Below are positions 8,068 to 17,988 of a stretch of DNA of 64,000 nt, piece by piece; position 1 is the stretch's first letter, and every line of letters starts with the position of its first letter. A program made the position numbers and the translations under genes. Below the pieces are notes generated by a model. The model saw only the letters and a list, made by a program, of their open reading frames with translations, had not been told where the DNA came from and searched no databases. Origin of the DNA: Anaerolineae bacterium (GTDB lineage Bacteria > Chloroflexota > Anaerolineae > Aggregatilineales > Phototrophicaceae); NCBI GenBank assembly GCA_022820125.1, contig JAJEGA010000106.1, positions 1 to 64,000 of the forward strand, read 5' to 3'.

Positions 8068-9825
8068 TTACTCCCCATAGACCGCGGTATCGGGATAGAA
8101 ACCAAACCAGCCGAACCAGTAAGCCAGGTGCCCGCCGATGCGATCCAGCCGCTCGCCATCTTCCGCGACCAGCGCCTCTTCGCTTATCCGCCAGCTGCGC
8201 CCATCATCGCTTTTCAGGGTAGCGTCGTCCGCTCCAGCGACAAACGTGTAATCTTGACGCGCATAAGCGCGCACAGCCGCTCCGCCCGGCTCAAAGAATT
8301 CGCGCTCCGGCGTCGCCTCGGCGATGATCACGACAGTTGTATTGCCGACGCCGTCGTTGACGATGCGTTCGGGGATGATCGTCGCCAGGGGATAGGCTTT
8401 CGCCTCCCCTTGCAAGCGAAGCGCGAAGACCATCTCCTTGTTTTCGATCAGCGCCGTATCCTGCTGCCATGAGGGGAACATCAAATCAGCGCTGTTGAAA
8501 TAATCGCTGTAGGCGGCGCCGTTGGCATAGTTGCGCCGGAAGCCGGTATCCAGGCTCAGCACGCTGGTATCGGGATGCTCCGCCAGCCAGCTCGCCCAAT
8601 CAGTAACGACAACCGGCAGCACATCCAACACGACGCCGCTGGTCGTCAGCGGACCGAAGGCCGGTTCACCGGTGATCGCATTCCAGACCGTGTCAGTGTT
8701 GCGATCATACATCAGCTTGTTCGAGCGCATCAGCAAGCCGGAGGAGCCAAACTCGAGCGCGATATCGCCCAATTCGACCAGCGTCCCGTCCACATCGGTA
8801 TACGTTAGATCGGCGATGTTCACATCATAGAGCACACCGGCGCCGCACAAGGTGCAATAAGCCAGCATGACCGGGCGGCCCGACACTTGACCGGCGATGC
8901 CCCTTTCCAATGCCGCTTCGCCGGCAGCGATATCGGGCAATGAGTCGAGCGCGCCATCGTCGTCCAGCCATTGGATATGCTCCAGCTGCAGCCAGCCTTC
9001 GCGCGGGCAGCCGGCTGAACGCCCACTAATGAGCGCCCAGCCCTCCGCCGAGCGCGCGCGAGCCTCAAACGCTGTCGGCGCGCGAAAATCGCAGACCTTG
9101 TCGCCGGCCGGCTCGTCATAAAGCGGCGCCTGTCCAATCACATCGTTGAACATCTCATGCCAGTTCAGCAAGCGCAAGGGATAAGCGCGGCTGTCGCCAT
9201 CAAAGCTCAAGCCGAATACCAGCTCATCGGCCGCTGGGTAACTGCAGTCGCCATCGCGGCAGAAATCCACATACTGGTGGCCCTCGTCTCTGGCTTCCTG
9301 CGGGCTAATCTGGCGCGCGTTGACAAGCGAGGAAATACCATCGACGGTGACCCCGCCCCAAACCGGCTCGACCAGGTTAATCGCGGCGCCGCCCCCGATG
9401 CCGGGCTGAAAGAAGCGGCTGAATTCGGTATCGACAAAAGCCGCCAGCAGCAGTCCCTTGAACTCGTCATAGTGCGGCGGCAGAGCGATATCATTGGCGC
9501 CGGCCCACTCGAAGTAACCTTGCCAGCCAAGCTGAGCGCCGGCCAAGGCATGTAGCGCGCCCAAGACGCTCGCGCTTGCATCGGGGCTGCGGCCGAAGTA
9601 GGCGATATCAATCAGCGGCGCGATATAAAGCGCGTCGCCCGATTCGGCGACGGCATCAAACACGCCGAGGTCAACGCCGCGCCCGCGCGCGACGTCCTGC
9701 GCCGCCGCCAACAACTGAATCATGGTCTTGCGATAATTGGCGGTGTCGTAGTCCTGTGTCATCGCTGGCGCCGCCGCAAAGATCAGCAGCCAGAGCGCCA
9801 GGCTGGTCCCGGCAATTCGATTCAT
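8068..9825 (-). CDS. Secreted DUF3179 domain-containing protein
   Basis: It starts with a clear signal peptide (IAGTSLALWLLIFAAAPAMTQ). The central and C-terminal parts carry the DUF3179 hallmarks: AYPLRLLNWHEMFNDVIG, the cysteine pair in VMLAYCTLCGAGVLYD, SNKLMYDRNTDTVWN, and GFRRNYANGAAYSDYF. The N-terminal 200 residues lie outside that domain and look like a helical repeat region. The length, 585 residues, is longer than simple DUF3179 proteins. The function of the family is not established; the CxxC pair could bind metal or haem. It is predicted periplasmic or extracellular. It is transcribed toward, and nearly touches, the small glycine-zipper gene. Confidence 0.88.
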   Translation of the reverse strand: MNRIAGTSLALWLLIFAAAPAMTQDYDTANYRKTMIQLLAAAQDVARGRGVDLGVFDAVAESGDALYIAPLIDIAYFGRSPDASASVLGALHALAGAQLGWQGYFEWAGANDIALPPHYDEFKGLLLAAFVDTEFSRFFQPGIGGGAAINLVEPVWGGVTVDGISSLVNARQISPQEARDEGHQYVDFCRDGDCSYPAADELVFGLSFDGDSRAYPLRLLNWHEMFNDVIGQAPLYDEPAGDKVCDFRAPTAFEARARSAEGWALISGRSAGCPREGWLQLEHIQWLDDDGALDSLPDIAAGEAALERGIAGQVSGRPVMLAYCTLCGAGVLYDVNIADLTYTDVDGTLVELGDIALEFGSSGLLMRSNKLMYDRNTDTVWNAITGEPAFGPLTTSGVVLDVLPVVVTDWASWLAEHPDTSVLSLDTGFRRNYANGAAYSDYFNSADLMFPSWQQDTALIENKEMVFALRLQGEAKAYPLATIIPERIVNDGVGNTTVVIIAEATPEREFFEPGGAAVRAYARQDYTFVAGADDATLKSDDGRSWRISEEALVAEDGERLDRIGGHLAYWFGWFGFYPDTAVYGE

Positions 9826-9948
9826 CAGCTTGTCTCCTTAAACCCGAAACCTCAGGCGCGCAGAATAGAGCGCCATTTCTTTAAGATCATTGCGCCAAAC
9901 ATAAGCGTCAGCCTTCGGCTTTCTCGAATGACTTGGCATGAAAACTTC

Positions 9949-12381
9949 TCATTCGCGAATGCGTATTGTTCCCAATACAACCGTGTCGTCCTGCGCGCCT
10001 TCCACATCGGTCAGCACATCATAACGTATCGCCTGGGGCAGCGCGTACCAACCGGTCAAGACGCGATAATCGCCCGCCTCAAGCAAGCTCTTGTCAAGCG
10101 GGACTGTTTCCGTCAGTTCGCTTCCGGCCGGCATCGTTCCAAAATGATGATCGGGCGGGCTTCCCGGCGCCAGCCGGCCATTGGCATCCAGAACATGCAC
10201 GAAGCGCACGTCATTCTCCGATCGGTCAGCTTCAAATCGCCACCAGAACCGAATATGGATCATGTCGTCGGCTGCGGCTTCGGGCAAGAGAAAGCCAGCC
10301 AAAATAATGCCGTCTTCAATGCGAATCGGATCGTAAATGGCGCCGTCAGACAGAACTTTGACGCTGACATTCTCAACCGTCACGCCTTGGCAGAGCAGGA
10401 GGCTTGTATCAATTCGTTCGGGGCATGGCGGGTCGGGCGAAATTCTTAAGGTGTGGTAACCGCGTCGCGCCATCGGCAAGGGGATGGACAGCAGAATCCG
10501 CCCATTGACGTCCAGCGTCTCCAGTGGCGTGTCATTAAGCGACAAATGCACACGTCGATTGACCGCTTCGAGCGCCGCGTCAAATTCCAGCCAGCCCGGC
10601 TGCTCTTTGTAGATGAAGGTCACGTGTGATTGCGCTTCCGTTAGCGGCGCGTAGACGGCTGGGGCGCGCGCGCTTCTGTCAGGCGTTTCATAGACAGCGA
10701 AGCGCTGATCTTCGTATAGCGGCTCGCCCAGCTCCTGACGCGCCCGCCAGTGCAAGAGGTCCAGTTGCCCGCTTTCGATCGCGCGCGACTTGTTGATGAT
10801 GACGATATCCACGCCCGCCTCTTGCAGCAGCGATGGCTGCAACTTCGCCAGCAAGGTCAAGCGAGCGCGGTCCACGGTGGATAAACGCGCGTCCAGGCTT
10901 GCGATTAGCGGCTTTGCATGCGCCGTCTGAAGATAAAGCGCTTGCTTGAATGCCTGCGGATCGTCATGCGGCAAGTTGTAAATCGCGCGGATGTCGCGCC
11001 TTCGCCACAGATTGTGAATTGCGCGCGGTATATCCGCGGAAGCGCTGGGAAAAGTAGCGAATAACTTGTAGTCCTCCGCGAGCAATACCACCAGAACCAA
11101 GGCGATTACGAATTGGGCGAATCGACCGCGGCGCTGCATTAAACGGCTTGAACAGCAGACAGCCGTTCCAAACCCCGCCAAGAGCGCGACCATAGCGGCG
11201 AACAGAAACAGAAAGCGCGCTGGAGCCTGCGCCAGCCGAACAAGGGGAAGTTGGGTCAACAGGACGAAGGGAAGGGGTACGACCGCTTGATAGCCGCCTA
11301 TTGAACCAACCAAGACCTGATCATGCACGTACAGCACCGGCCCCAGCGCCAATGCCCAAGCCACGAAGCCCAGCAGAAGATACCAACGCGCCTCGCGCCG
11401 GAACAGGAGCCCCAGCAGCGAGAGGAATCCGCCAATCACACCGATGTAACAGGCGTAAGCGCCCGTGCCAACTTCCGATTCACGCGCTGAGCCTGGGGCG
11501 AATTGCGCCCAGAAGGGATTGGCATGCGACGGCTTAATCGCGTCCAGCAAATCAATGCCTCGTTGCGCTTGACCTAGAGGCGCGACAGGCTGACGGCTGC
11601 TAATCAAGTCGGCTAATACCGGGGAAAGAAAAAGCAACAGGCAGGCGCAGCCGATGGCGACGATTGCCATAGCGCGCAGGGCGCCCAATTGATCGCGGCG
11701 ATGCGCGCGCGCAAGTACAAATAGAAGCGCAAGCGGCGCCAGCATATAGATCACTTGCCCGGCCTGCCCCAGCGCCGCCAGCATAAACATCAGCGCGGCA
11801 ATGACTAGACGCTGATTTCCCCCGTGATCGGCATATTCGAACAAGAACAGAATGAAGAGCAGAGCGGGCCACTGAACCAACAGACCAATATCCCCATCGA
11901 GAACGCGCCCCTGCATCGTCGGAAAAACAATGAACACCAGCCCGGCAATAAATGCCGGAAAGTGATATTGCGATGCGATCTGCCGCCGCGCCAGCACATA
12001 CATCGACATGCCGTTCAGCACAAGCGTCAGCAAGAGACCAGCGTTGTACGCAAGCGGCAAGGGCGCAAAATAAGCGAATACCCACATGGGGAAGAATTTC
12101 AGCGGGCTCGCCCATACCTCCGCGGCGCGAAGGCCCTCCGGGTAGCTCAACAAAGAATGATGAAAGACATCCTCGCCGCTCTGGAGGGCAGTCTTGTACC
12201 ACCAGATATGACGCGCGGATTCATACACATTGCCTGGGCCTCCCCCAAGAAAGCGCGAGGACAACGCTTGATGAATTGGCGCAGCCACATACAGCGCAAC
12301 CAGGCAATAAGCGAAAATCGCCAGCCAATGCTGGTGAGGCTGTCGTCTCAACAAAGCACTTTCTCGCTGCGCTCTTTGCAA
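9949..12381 (-). CDS. Large polytopic membrane protein, glycosyltransferase-like
   Basis: An 810-residue integral membrane protein. The first 430 residues contain about ten hydrophobic helices, starting with HWLAIFAYCLVALYVAAPIH. The extracytoplasmic loop after helix 1 carries a GGPGNVYESARHIWWYKTAL stretch, resembling YfhO/GT39-like bacterial membrane glycosyltransferases. The C-terminal 350 residues are soluble and beta-rich with no recognised catalytic motif. A similar layout (membrane half plus exported beta half) appears in the gene at 38508, so they may serve the same envelope glycan pathway. No catalytic residues can be assigned, and substrate is unknown. The start ATG is at 12381; the gene lies 96 bp downstream of the small membrane protein on the same strand. 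Confidence 0.75.
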   Translation of the reverse strand: MQRAQRESALLRRQPHQHWLAIFAYCLVALYVAAPIHQALSSRFLGGGPGNVYESARHIWWYKTALQSGEDVFHHSLLSYPEGLRAAEVWASPLKFFPMWVFAYFAPLPLAYNAGLLLTLVLNGMSMYVLARRQIASQYHFPAFIAGLVFIVFPTMQGRVLDGDIGLLVQWPALLFILFLFEYADHGGNQRLVIAALMFMLAALGQAGQVIYMLAPLALLFVLARAHRRDQLGALRAMAIVAIGCACLLLFLSPVLADLISSRQPVAPLGQAQRGIDLLDAIKPSHANPFWAQFAPGSARESEVGTGAYACYIGVIGGFLSLLGLLFRREARWYLLLGFVAWALALGPVLYVHDQVLVGSIGGYQAVVPLPFVLLTQLPLVRLAQAPARFLFLFAAMVALLAGFGTAVCCSSRLMQRRGRFAQFVIALVLVVLLAEDYKLFATFPSASADIPRAIHNLWRRRDIRAIYNLPHDDPQAFKQALYLQTAHAKPLIASLDARLSTVDRARLTLLAKLQPSLLQEAGVDIVIINKSRAIESGQLDLLHWRARQELGEPLYEDQRFAVYETPDRSARAPAVYAPLTEAQSHVTFIYKEQPGWLEFDAALEAVNRRVHLSLNDTPLETLDVNGRILLSIPLPMARRGYHTLRISPDPPCPERIDTSLLLCQGVTVENVSVKVLSDGAIYDPIRIEDGIILAGFLLPEAAADDMIHIRFWWRFEADRSENDVRFVHVLDANGRLAPGSPPDHHFGTMPAGSELTETVPLDKSLLEAGDYRVLTGWYALPQAIRYDVLTDVEGAQDDTVVLGTIRIRE

Positions 12382-12477
12382 CTGGCGGGCGGAAGCGCGG
12401 TCGATTCCGCATCACCTGCAGCCCGCTTGCCAGGCGGAAACTTGCTCGCGGCTTGCATACGTCCGACCATATCCGCC

Positions 12478-12987
12478 TTAGCCCTCCTGTTCAGCCGATA
12501 GCAAAACACGCGAGCTGCCGGCGCGGTATATGCGGTAGGGCGCCATATGTCGGAAGCCCATGAAGACATCCTTGGTTACCAGCAGATCTTCGCCGTTGAC
12601 TCGCAGCATAAAACTGTCGCTCGCGCGGCCGCGGCGCAAGACGCGTTCCACTACGCCGCTAATAATCTCCACCTGCCCGGCGCGCAAGTCGCCCCCGATT
12701 TGCATATAAGCCCGCCCGGCACGGCCGACAGCTGCAGCGTTAAACAGGGTCAGCGCAAGCCCGGCACCGAAGAGAATCAGGCTGCGGTTGAGCTGGCCAA
12801 GGTAGAAAAGAACGGTCGCGCTCAACACTAGCGCCAGAAAAAACGCCGAGGCGACTAGCATATTGCGCTGGCGGATTGCTTTCATGCGCTCCATCTGAGA
12901 ATGACTCAGCTTGCCGAGCCGGTTCGCCTCAAGGTCCGCCGGGGTGCAACCCAGAGCGGCGAAGAGGGCGCTGCCATCCGATTTCAT
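12478..12987 (-). CDS. Small two-helix membrane protein of unknown function
   Basis: A 169-residue protein. An N-terminal cytosolic helix (MKSDGSALFAALGCTPADLEANRLGKLS) leads to two membrane helices at about 44-64 and 68-87 (MLVASAFFLALVLSATVLFYLG and LILFGAGLALTLFNAAAVG). A C-terminal beta-rich domain follows (GQVEIISGVVERVLRR ... NGEDLLVTKDVFMGF). Its start codon overlaps the stop of the upstream mechanosensitive channel (ATGA), so the two are translated together. I do not recognise the family. A role linked to the channel or envelope is inferred from coupling only. Confidence 0.7.
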   Translation of the reverse strand: MKSDGSALFAALGCTPADLEANRLGKLSHSQMERMKAIRQRNMLVASAFFLALVLSATVLFYLGQLNRSLILFGAGLALTLFNAAAVGRAGRAYMQIGGDLRAGQVEIISGVVERVLRRGRASDSFMLRVNGEDLLVTKDVFMGFRHMAPYRIYRAGSSRVLLSAEQEG

Positions 12988-14201
12988 GATTCAGCGGGTC
13001 CCGCCGGCGCGCGTGTCTGATCCGAATCCAACACAGGCGCGGAATCGCTCGCTGAATGCGCGTCCGCTTGCGTTTGCATTCCTGGCAAAATCTCATCAGC
13101 AGCCGCTTCTTTTGCTCCGGGCAGAGATTCAAGATAGATCGACCGGCTCGGGAAGGCGAAGTCCATGCCAAGCCTTTCGGCGATGCCCATGATTTCCAGG
13201 AATACCGCCTCTTGTTTCGCGGTGAATTCCCGCCAGTCGGACAGCATGACCTGGCAAATGACGCGCACATTCAGTGAGCTTTCGGCGAACTCGACGAAAT
13301 GCACGATGACCGATTCGGGGTCGATATCGTCGGTGTTCTGCAGCAGCTCGCGAATTTCGCTGATCACCGCGCGCAACTGATCAGCGCTTGCGCTATAGGT
13401 GAAGTTGAGCGTCGCGTCCAGGCGTCTCTTTTCCAGCCGCGACCGATTTAAGACTGCGGCATTGGTCAAGAGATTATTGGGCACGGTGACCAAAGCCTGA
13501 TCCAATTGACGGACGCGCGTCGCCCGCACGCCGACCGATTCCACGATGCCGGTGACCGTCGGCGTGGCAATAAAGTCGCCGACTTTGAAGGGGTTGTCCG
13601 TCACGATGGCGGCGAAGCCAAACATATTGCTCACCGTATCTTGCGACGCCAGCGAGATGCCAAGCCCGATGACGCCGAGCGACGCAATCAAGGCCGCCAC
13701 ATCGAACTGCAATTCCTGAAGAACGAAGATCGCGCCGATGGCGATGATAAGAAACTTAACCACCGTATTGAGAAATGGCAGCAGCCGCTCGGGGATCGTC
13801 CAGCCGGTGAGGCGGCGAAAGACCTCCGGCTGTAATGACACAACATCAAACCAGCATACGAAAGCAAAAAAGGCTGAAGCCACCAGCAAAGCGCGCGCCA
13901 CCGTCCGCGCGAATTCTTCTACTGCGATATCGAAGGCGAAGACTTCAATCACGAAGAAAAGCGCAAAGGCAACGACAGCCAAGCGCAGCGGCGATATGCT
14001 CGCCTCGAGCAAGCGGTCGTCGATATCGCTTGACGATCGGCGCGCAATCATGCGCAGCGGGCGCAGCAAAATCGCCGTCAACAGCCAGCGCAGCAGCAGA
14101 ATCAGCAGCAGCGCCACCGCAAAAGGGAAAATGTCAATGATCAGATGCTGGAGGAATTGCGGCTGCCCCGCCAGCAATGGCAGGAGATCGATTTGATCCA
14201 T
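12984..14201 (-). CDS. mscS: MscS-family small-conductance mechanosensitive channel
   Basis: The protein has four hydrophobic segments in the first 190 residues. The pore-lining TM3-like helix (FDVAALIASLGVIGLGISLASQD) is followed by TVSNMFGFAAIVTDNPFKVGDFI, which is the diagnostic MscS signature leading into the beta domain (ATRVRQLDQALVTVPNNLL). The C-terminal vestibule domain is present, with a final acidic, poorly conserved tail of about 45 residues. The 405 residues suit a mid-size MscS homologue with one extra helix. It releases solutes on hypo-osmotic shock in the inner membrane. It is the first gene of a two-gene unit with the small membrane protein (4-bp overlap). Confidence 0.9.
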   Translation of the reverse strand: MDQIDLLPLLAGQPQFLQHLIIDIFPFAVALLLILLLRWLLTAILLRPLRMIARRSSSDIDDRLLEASISPLRLAVVAFALFFVIEVFAFDIAVEEFARTVARALLVASAFFAFVCWFDVVSLQPEVFRRLTGWTIPERLLPFLNTVVKFLIIAIGAIFVLQELQFDVAALIASLGVIGLGISLASQDTVSNMFGFAAIVTDNPFKVGDFIATPTVTGIVESVGVRATRVRQLDQALVTVPNNLLTNAAVLNRSRLEKRRLDATLNFTYSASADQLRAVISEIRELLQNTDDIDPESVIVHFVEFAESSLNVRVICQVMLSDWREFTAKQEAVFLEIMGIAERLGMDFAFPSRSIYLESLPGAKEAAADEILPGMQTQADAHSASDSAPVLDSDQTRAPAGPAES

Positions 14202-14300
14202 ATTGAACCTGCGCCTTCATTCTCGCGGACCGCGACACTATCCATTCTAAGGCGTCCGCGATCTTTCGCAAGCTGGAAGAGGTTCGCGCCGAAAGCGAAG

Positions 14301-14627
14301 CTAGAGCTGGAAGCCGTTGCGGTAATCGACAACCTTGCGCTCATAGTCATCGACGTATTGCTGGAGTCTGGTTTCCAGATCATCCCATTGGTCGCTCAGA
14401 AAAAGGCGGCGCAGGATATCGGCGCTCTCTGTGACAAATTCAATCTTGCGCATGGGGTAATCGCCGTAGGCGACATGCCAGACCATATGCATATACACGC
14501 CTAATTTCTGTATATCGGGCACGAAGCTGCTGAGCATGTAGCGATAGTATTGGTCTTGTTTATCGTGCCTGATGTTATAAAATAAGATGAGTTTGTATCT
14601 GGGCCTGATATGCTGAAATGATGCCAT
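14301..14627 (-). CDS. Conserved-looking hypothetical protein, small alpha/beta
   Basis: A 108-residue soluble protein beginning MASFQHIRPRYKLILFYNIR. The alternation of strand (KLILFYNI), helix (QYYRYMLSSFVPDIQKLG), strand (YMHMVWHVAYG), strand (RKIEFVTE), then helices (ILRRLFLSDQWDDLETRLQQYV) is the pattern of ferredoxin-like dimeric alpha/beta barrels, though I cannot name a family. It is somewhat richer in Tyr and Asp than its neighbours. It stands alone, about 100 bp upstream of mscS on the same strand and divergent from the TPR/SH3 gene, which starts 150 bp away. Confidence 0.6.
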   Translation of the reverse strand: MASFQHIRPRYKLILFYNIRHDKQDQYYRYMLSSFVPDIQKLGVYMHMVWHVAYGDYPMRKIEFVTESADILRRLFLSDQWDDLETRLQQYVDDYERKVVDYRNGFQL

Positions 14628-14776
14628 AATAGGTTGATCGTAGTCGGATATTGGTCGCGCATTACTCTATCACAGAATCCCTCGAAGTGGTAAGGCTCTT
14701 CTAACGATCGCCGCTGGTCACGCTCCTCCTCTCAATCCTGTGCTGAAAAGTGACCGCTGTTACAGGAATGCCGCGC

Positions 14777-17164
14777 ATGCAGGAATTGCAAAGGGCTATT
14801 GAGGACTTGCGCCATCGCGCGCAACGAAGCACTGATGCCCAGGCTCGGCGCGAGCTGGAGCAGGAAGCGCGCGATCTCTTGATGGAAGCCAAGAATACGC
14901 CACTGGAAAGCAAGGCGCAGGAGCTCTTCGCCGAAATTGCCGGCAGCCCGTCGACCAGCAGCGCCAGACCAAATACAGCCGCGCTGCGCGGTCTGGTTCG
15001 GCGCGCCAGAATCCGCATCGAAATCGCCGGCGATGATGACGATATAGATGAAGCGATTGATATCCTGGCGGATGCTTTGCGCATGGATAGCGGCAACAGC
15101 GATGTCATCCGGCTGCTGCAGCAAGCGGGCGGGCAAAGCGCCCAGGCGAAGCAGCGCGTGCAAGAACTCTTCGACCGCCACAACGTCAGCTCGGCGCCGT
15201 CCCAATCAAGCGACCACACCGCGCGGGAAACGCCCCGGGCCGCCTCCACCTATGAGCCAGCTGGCGAAGCGCCGCCAGCGTACGGCGGAAGCGCCGACTT
15301 CGCAGCGACTGAGCGAAGCCAGAGCGAAGCGGCCGAACCAGCAGGCGACGAGCGGCGCCTCCAGTCTTCGTCGCCGCTGGGTGAGTTGCTGACCCGGCTC
15401 ACCGAAAGTTACTACTCGGGCGAATATCAGCAAACAATTGATGTCGCCAACCGGATCTTGGCGATGCAAGCCAATAACCCCACGGCGCTCGAATATCGCG
15501 AGAAATCCGAAGACAACTTGATTCGCGGCATCGTGCCCGATCACCGGATACCCTTTGAAGCGCGCGTCGCCTACAACCGCGCTAATTCACTGGTTCGCGC
15601 CGGCAATTATGAGCAGGCTTCGGGGCTCTACCGTGAAGCGCGGGAGCTGGCCGAGCGCGATGGCATACTGACCTGGAAAGATGTCGAGCAAGCGCTGCTC
15701 GATATTCAGGATCTGGCGCTCGCCCGCGAGCTGCTCACCGATGGCGACCGACTGATGACAAACGACAATTGGGCGGAAGCGCTGCGCAAATACGAGGGCG
15801 CCTTGCGCGTCGTGCCCAATGACCCGCAGGCGGAAGAACGCCTGGAAATGATCCGGCGCATCCAGCGGGATTACGACCAGATCGCCGTCAACATGAATAC
15901 AATCGGCGGCACGTTGGAGGAACAAGTCGCCCAGGTTGCCACCGTCCGCAGTTTGCTCTCTCACACCCGCCAGCTGCTGCCGAACAGCCAGCGCCTCGCG
16001 CAGCTGCAGCAGGAAGTTGACAACAAGCTCGCCGCCATCCGCAGCCAGGTCAATGACCAGGCGCAGATGTCGCTCAACCACGCCAATAATTCAACGACGT
16101 TGGACGAACGCATTCTGCTGATGAACGCCGCCGTCAAGCTGCTGGAGCTGGGCTTGGAGCTGGACCCCAACGACAGTACCTTCTCGGAAATGCTGATGCG
16201 GTCGCGCAACACCCAAGCCGATATTTCGCGGGCGCAGCAAGCGATAAGGCGGGCGCAGGCGCTGGTCTCGCAGAACTTCGACGCGGAACTGACGCAGGCG
16301 CGTCAAATGCTGGCGGAAATGGCGGCCGATTACGCCCAGGATGAGCGCTTCCGCGCCACGGTCAACGACCTCTTCAACCGTTACCTTGAGCGCGCCGACG
16401 AGGCGCTCCAGGAAGGCAACAACCGCGAAGCGCGCAGCTGGCTCGACGCCATGCGCGAAGACCCCTTCCGCATTTTGGGCCGCCGAGCCGATATTTCCCG
16501 CATTGACGGCATTCTCCGCCGCCGCCGCAATCGCGGGCGTTTGGTCATTCTAGTCGTATTTATTATTATTGGCGGCGTCGGCGGCGCTTTGGGCTTTTTG
16601 AATCGCGATCCCATTCAAGCCTTCATCGGCGCTAATTTCTTCCCGACTTCAACGTATACGCCAACACCGACGCATACGCCAACGATCACAGCCACGCCGA
16701 CAATGACGTTTACACCCTCCGATACACCGACGGCGACGAGCACGGCTACGCAGACGCCAACAGCCACCAACACCTACACGCCTACCGCCACCTTCACGCC
16801 ATCCAACACGCCAACCCATACCGCCACGCCGACTTCGACGGCAACGCCATCCAACACGCCAACCGCCACCAGCACGCCGACCCAAACCGCCACGCCAGTC
16901 GAGCTATGTCAGGTGGTCGTTCTCAATACCAATTCGATACGGGTGCGCTCGCGGCCGACCAACCGCGCCGGGACGCCAATCGTAGGCTGGCTGGGTACCG
17001 GAACCGTCGCGCCCGTTTTGAAGCTGGAACGAGAAGAACGAAACCCCACCGGTCCGGTATGGTACTTTATTCAGGTGAATGTCGATGACGCCAATCTTGA
17101 AGGCTGGATTCGCAGCGATATCGTCAGCAATGTGATCGGCAGCGAATGCCCGGCGATTCCCTAA
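14777..17164 (+). CDS. Membrane-anchored TPR protein with Thr-Pro linker and C-terminal SH3-like domain
   Basis: The domains in order are as follows. A charged helical N-terminus is followed by tetratricopeptide-like helices through about residue 590 (for example LLTRLTESYYSGEYQQTIDVANRIL and NWAEALRKYEGALRVVPNDPQAEERL). A single membrane helix follows the RRRRNRGR stop-transfer (LVILVVFIIIGGVGGALGF). Then comes an about 90-residue Thr/Pro linker in which TPT/TAT/TPS triplets dominate. Last is an SH3b-like domain of about 80 residues (VVVLNTNSIRVRSRPTNRAG, VGWLGTGTVAPVL, WYFIQV, GWIRSDIV). The topology suggests a cytosolic TPR half and an exported SH3 half. Such linkers are typical of Anaerolineae surface proteins. 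The start is uncertain: 14777 is preceded by AGGA, with alternatives at 14768 and GTG 14750. Confidence 0.82.
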   Translation: MQELQRAIEDLRHRAQRSTDAQARRELEQEARDLLMEAKNTPLESKAQELFAEIAGSPSTSSARPNTAALRGLVRRARIRIEIAGDDDDIDEAIDILADALRMDSGNSDVIRLLQQAGGQSAQAKQRVQELFDRHNVSSAPSQSSDHTARETPRAASTYEPAGEAPPAYGGSADFAATERSQSEAAEPAGDERRLQSSSPLGELLTRLTESYYSGEYQQTIDVANRILAMQANNPTALEYREKSEDNLIRGIVPDHRIPFEARVAYNRANSLVRAGNYEQASGLYREARELAERDGILTWKDVEQALLDIQDLALARELLTDGDRLMTNDNWAEALRKYEGALRVVPNDPQAEERLEMIRRIQRDYDQIAVNMNTIGGTLEEQVAQVATVRSLLSHTRQLLPNSQRLAQLQQEVDNKLAAIRSQVNDQAQMSLNHANNSTTLDERILLMNAAVKLLELGLELDPNDSTFSEMLMRSRNTQADISRAQQAIRRAQALVSQNFDAELTQARQMLAEMAADYAQDERFRATVNDLFNRYLERADEALQEGNNREARSWLDAMREDPFRILGRRADISRIDGILRRRRNRGRLVILVVFIIIGGVGGALGFLNRDPIQAFIGANFFPTSTYTPTPTHTPTITATPTMTFTPSDTPTATSTATQTPTATNTYTPTATFTPSNTPTHTATPTSTATPSNTPTATSTPTQTATPVELCQVVVLNTNSIRVRSRPTNRAGTPIVGWLGTGTVAPVLKLEREERNPTGPVWYFIQVNVDDANLEGWIRSDIVSNVIGSECPAIP
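16645..16905 (+). repeat. Low-complexity Thr-Pro coding repeat
   Basis: Imperfect repeats of ACGCCAACA/ACGCCATCC words encode TPT, TAT and TPS units of the extracellular linker. The third codon position varies, so the peptide composition rather than the DNA appears conserved. Confidence 0.85.
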
Positions 17165-17217
17165 GCATTCCTCTCCGATTAAACGGGCGCCACTGGACTC
17201 GCGCCAAAGCCGCAGCG

Positions 17218-17988
17218 CTACCAAGCGGTATAGCCGCCATCCACGACCAAGTTTGTTCCAGTCGTGAAGCTGGCGCCGGGCGACGCCAAATAGAATATCG
17301 CCTGGGCGATCTCTTCTGGGACGCCGATCCGCCCCTGAGGCGTCATCCCCAGCCAAGTGGGGCGCCAGTCGTCATTGCTGAAGCCTTCCAAGGTCATATC
17401 GGTGCCGATGTAACCGGGCGAGACACAATTGACGCGCAGGCCGCGCTGTGCCCACTCGCCCGCCAGCGACTTGGTCAGCAAGATGACGCCGGCCTTCGCC
17501 GCATTGTAGTGCGCCTGCGGCTGCGGGGTGTTGGAAATCATCCCCGACATGGACGCCACATTGACGATGGCGCCGCTCCCCCGCTCCAGCATGTGCCGGC
17601 CGATGGCGCGGCAGCACCAAAACACGCCATTTAGATTGACCGCCATCATATTTAGCCAGTCTTCGTCGCTGCATTCTTCCGCAGGCACGGCTTGGGCGAT
17701 ACCGGCATTGCAAACCAGGATGTCTATATTGGGGAAGGCGTCGAGCGCCGACGCCGCCATTGCATCGACGCTGGCGGAATCGCGCACATCCACCTCAATG
17801 AACATAGATTTCACGCCGGCGCCTTCGATTTCCGCCGCCGCTTTCTCGCCGTTTTCCACAATGTATTCGGCAATGATGATATCAGCGCCGGCCGCCGCCA
17901 TGCGCCTCGCGGTCGCCAAGCCGATGCCGCGCCCCCCGCCGGTGATCAGCGCTGTTTTTCCCGAGAGGTCAAAGTCGGAATAAGTCAT
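17218..17988 (-). CDS. Short-chain dehydrogenase/reductase (SDR), FabG-like
   Basis: Classical SDR of 256 residues. It has the NAD(P)-binding TGGGRGIG at about residues 16-23, the DVRD adenine-pocket motif, NAG in ILVCNAGIA, and a catalytic Ser (NVASMSG), Tyr and Lys in the HYNAAKAG block. The C-terminal ASPGASFTTGTNLVVDGGYTAW is the usual ending. The acidic residue after the second strand (IIIAEYIVENG) favours NAD(H) over NADP(H). The substrate is not deducible. It stands alone, convergent with the TPR/SH3 gene and in the same direction as moaA, 125 bp downstream of it. Confidence 0.88.
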   Translation of the reverse strand: MTYSDFDLSGKTALITGGGRGIGLATARRMAAAGADIIIAEYIVENGEKAAAEIEGAGVKSMFIEVDVRDSASVDAMAASALDAFPNIDILVCNAGIAQAVPAEECSDEDWLNMMAVNLNGVFWCCRAIGRHMLERGSGAIVNVASMSGMISNTPQPQAHYNAAKAGVILLTKSLAGEWAQRGLRVNCVSPGYIGTDMTLEGFSNDDWRPTWLGMTPQGRIGVPEEIAQAIFYLASPGASFTTGTNLVVDGGYTAW

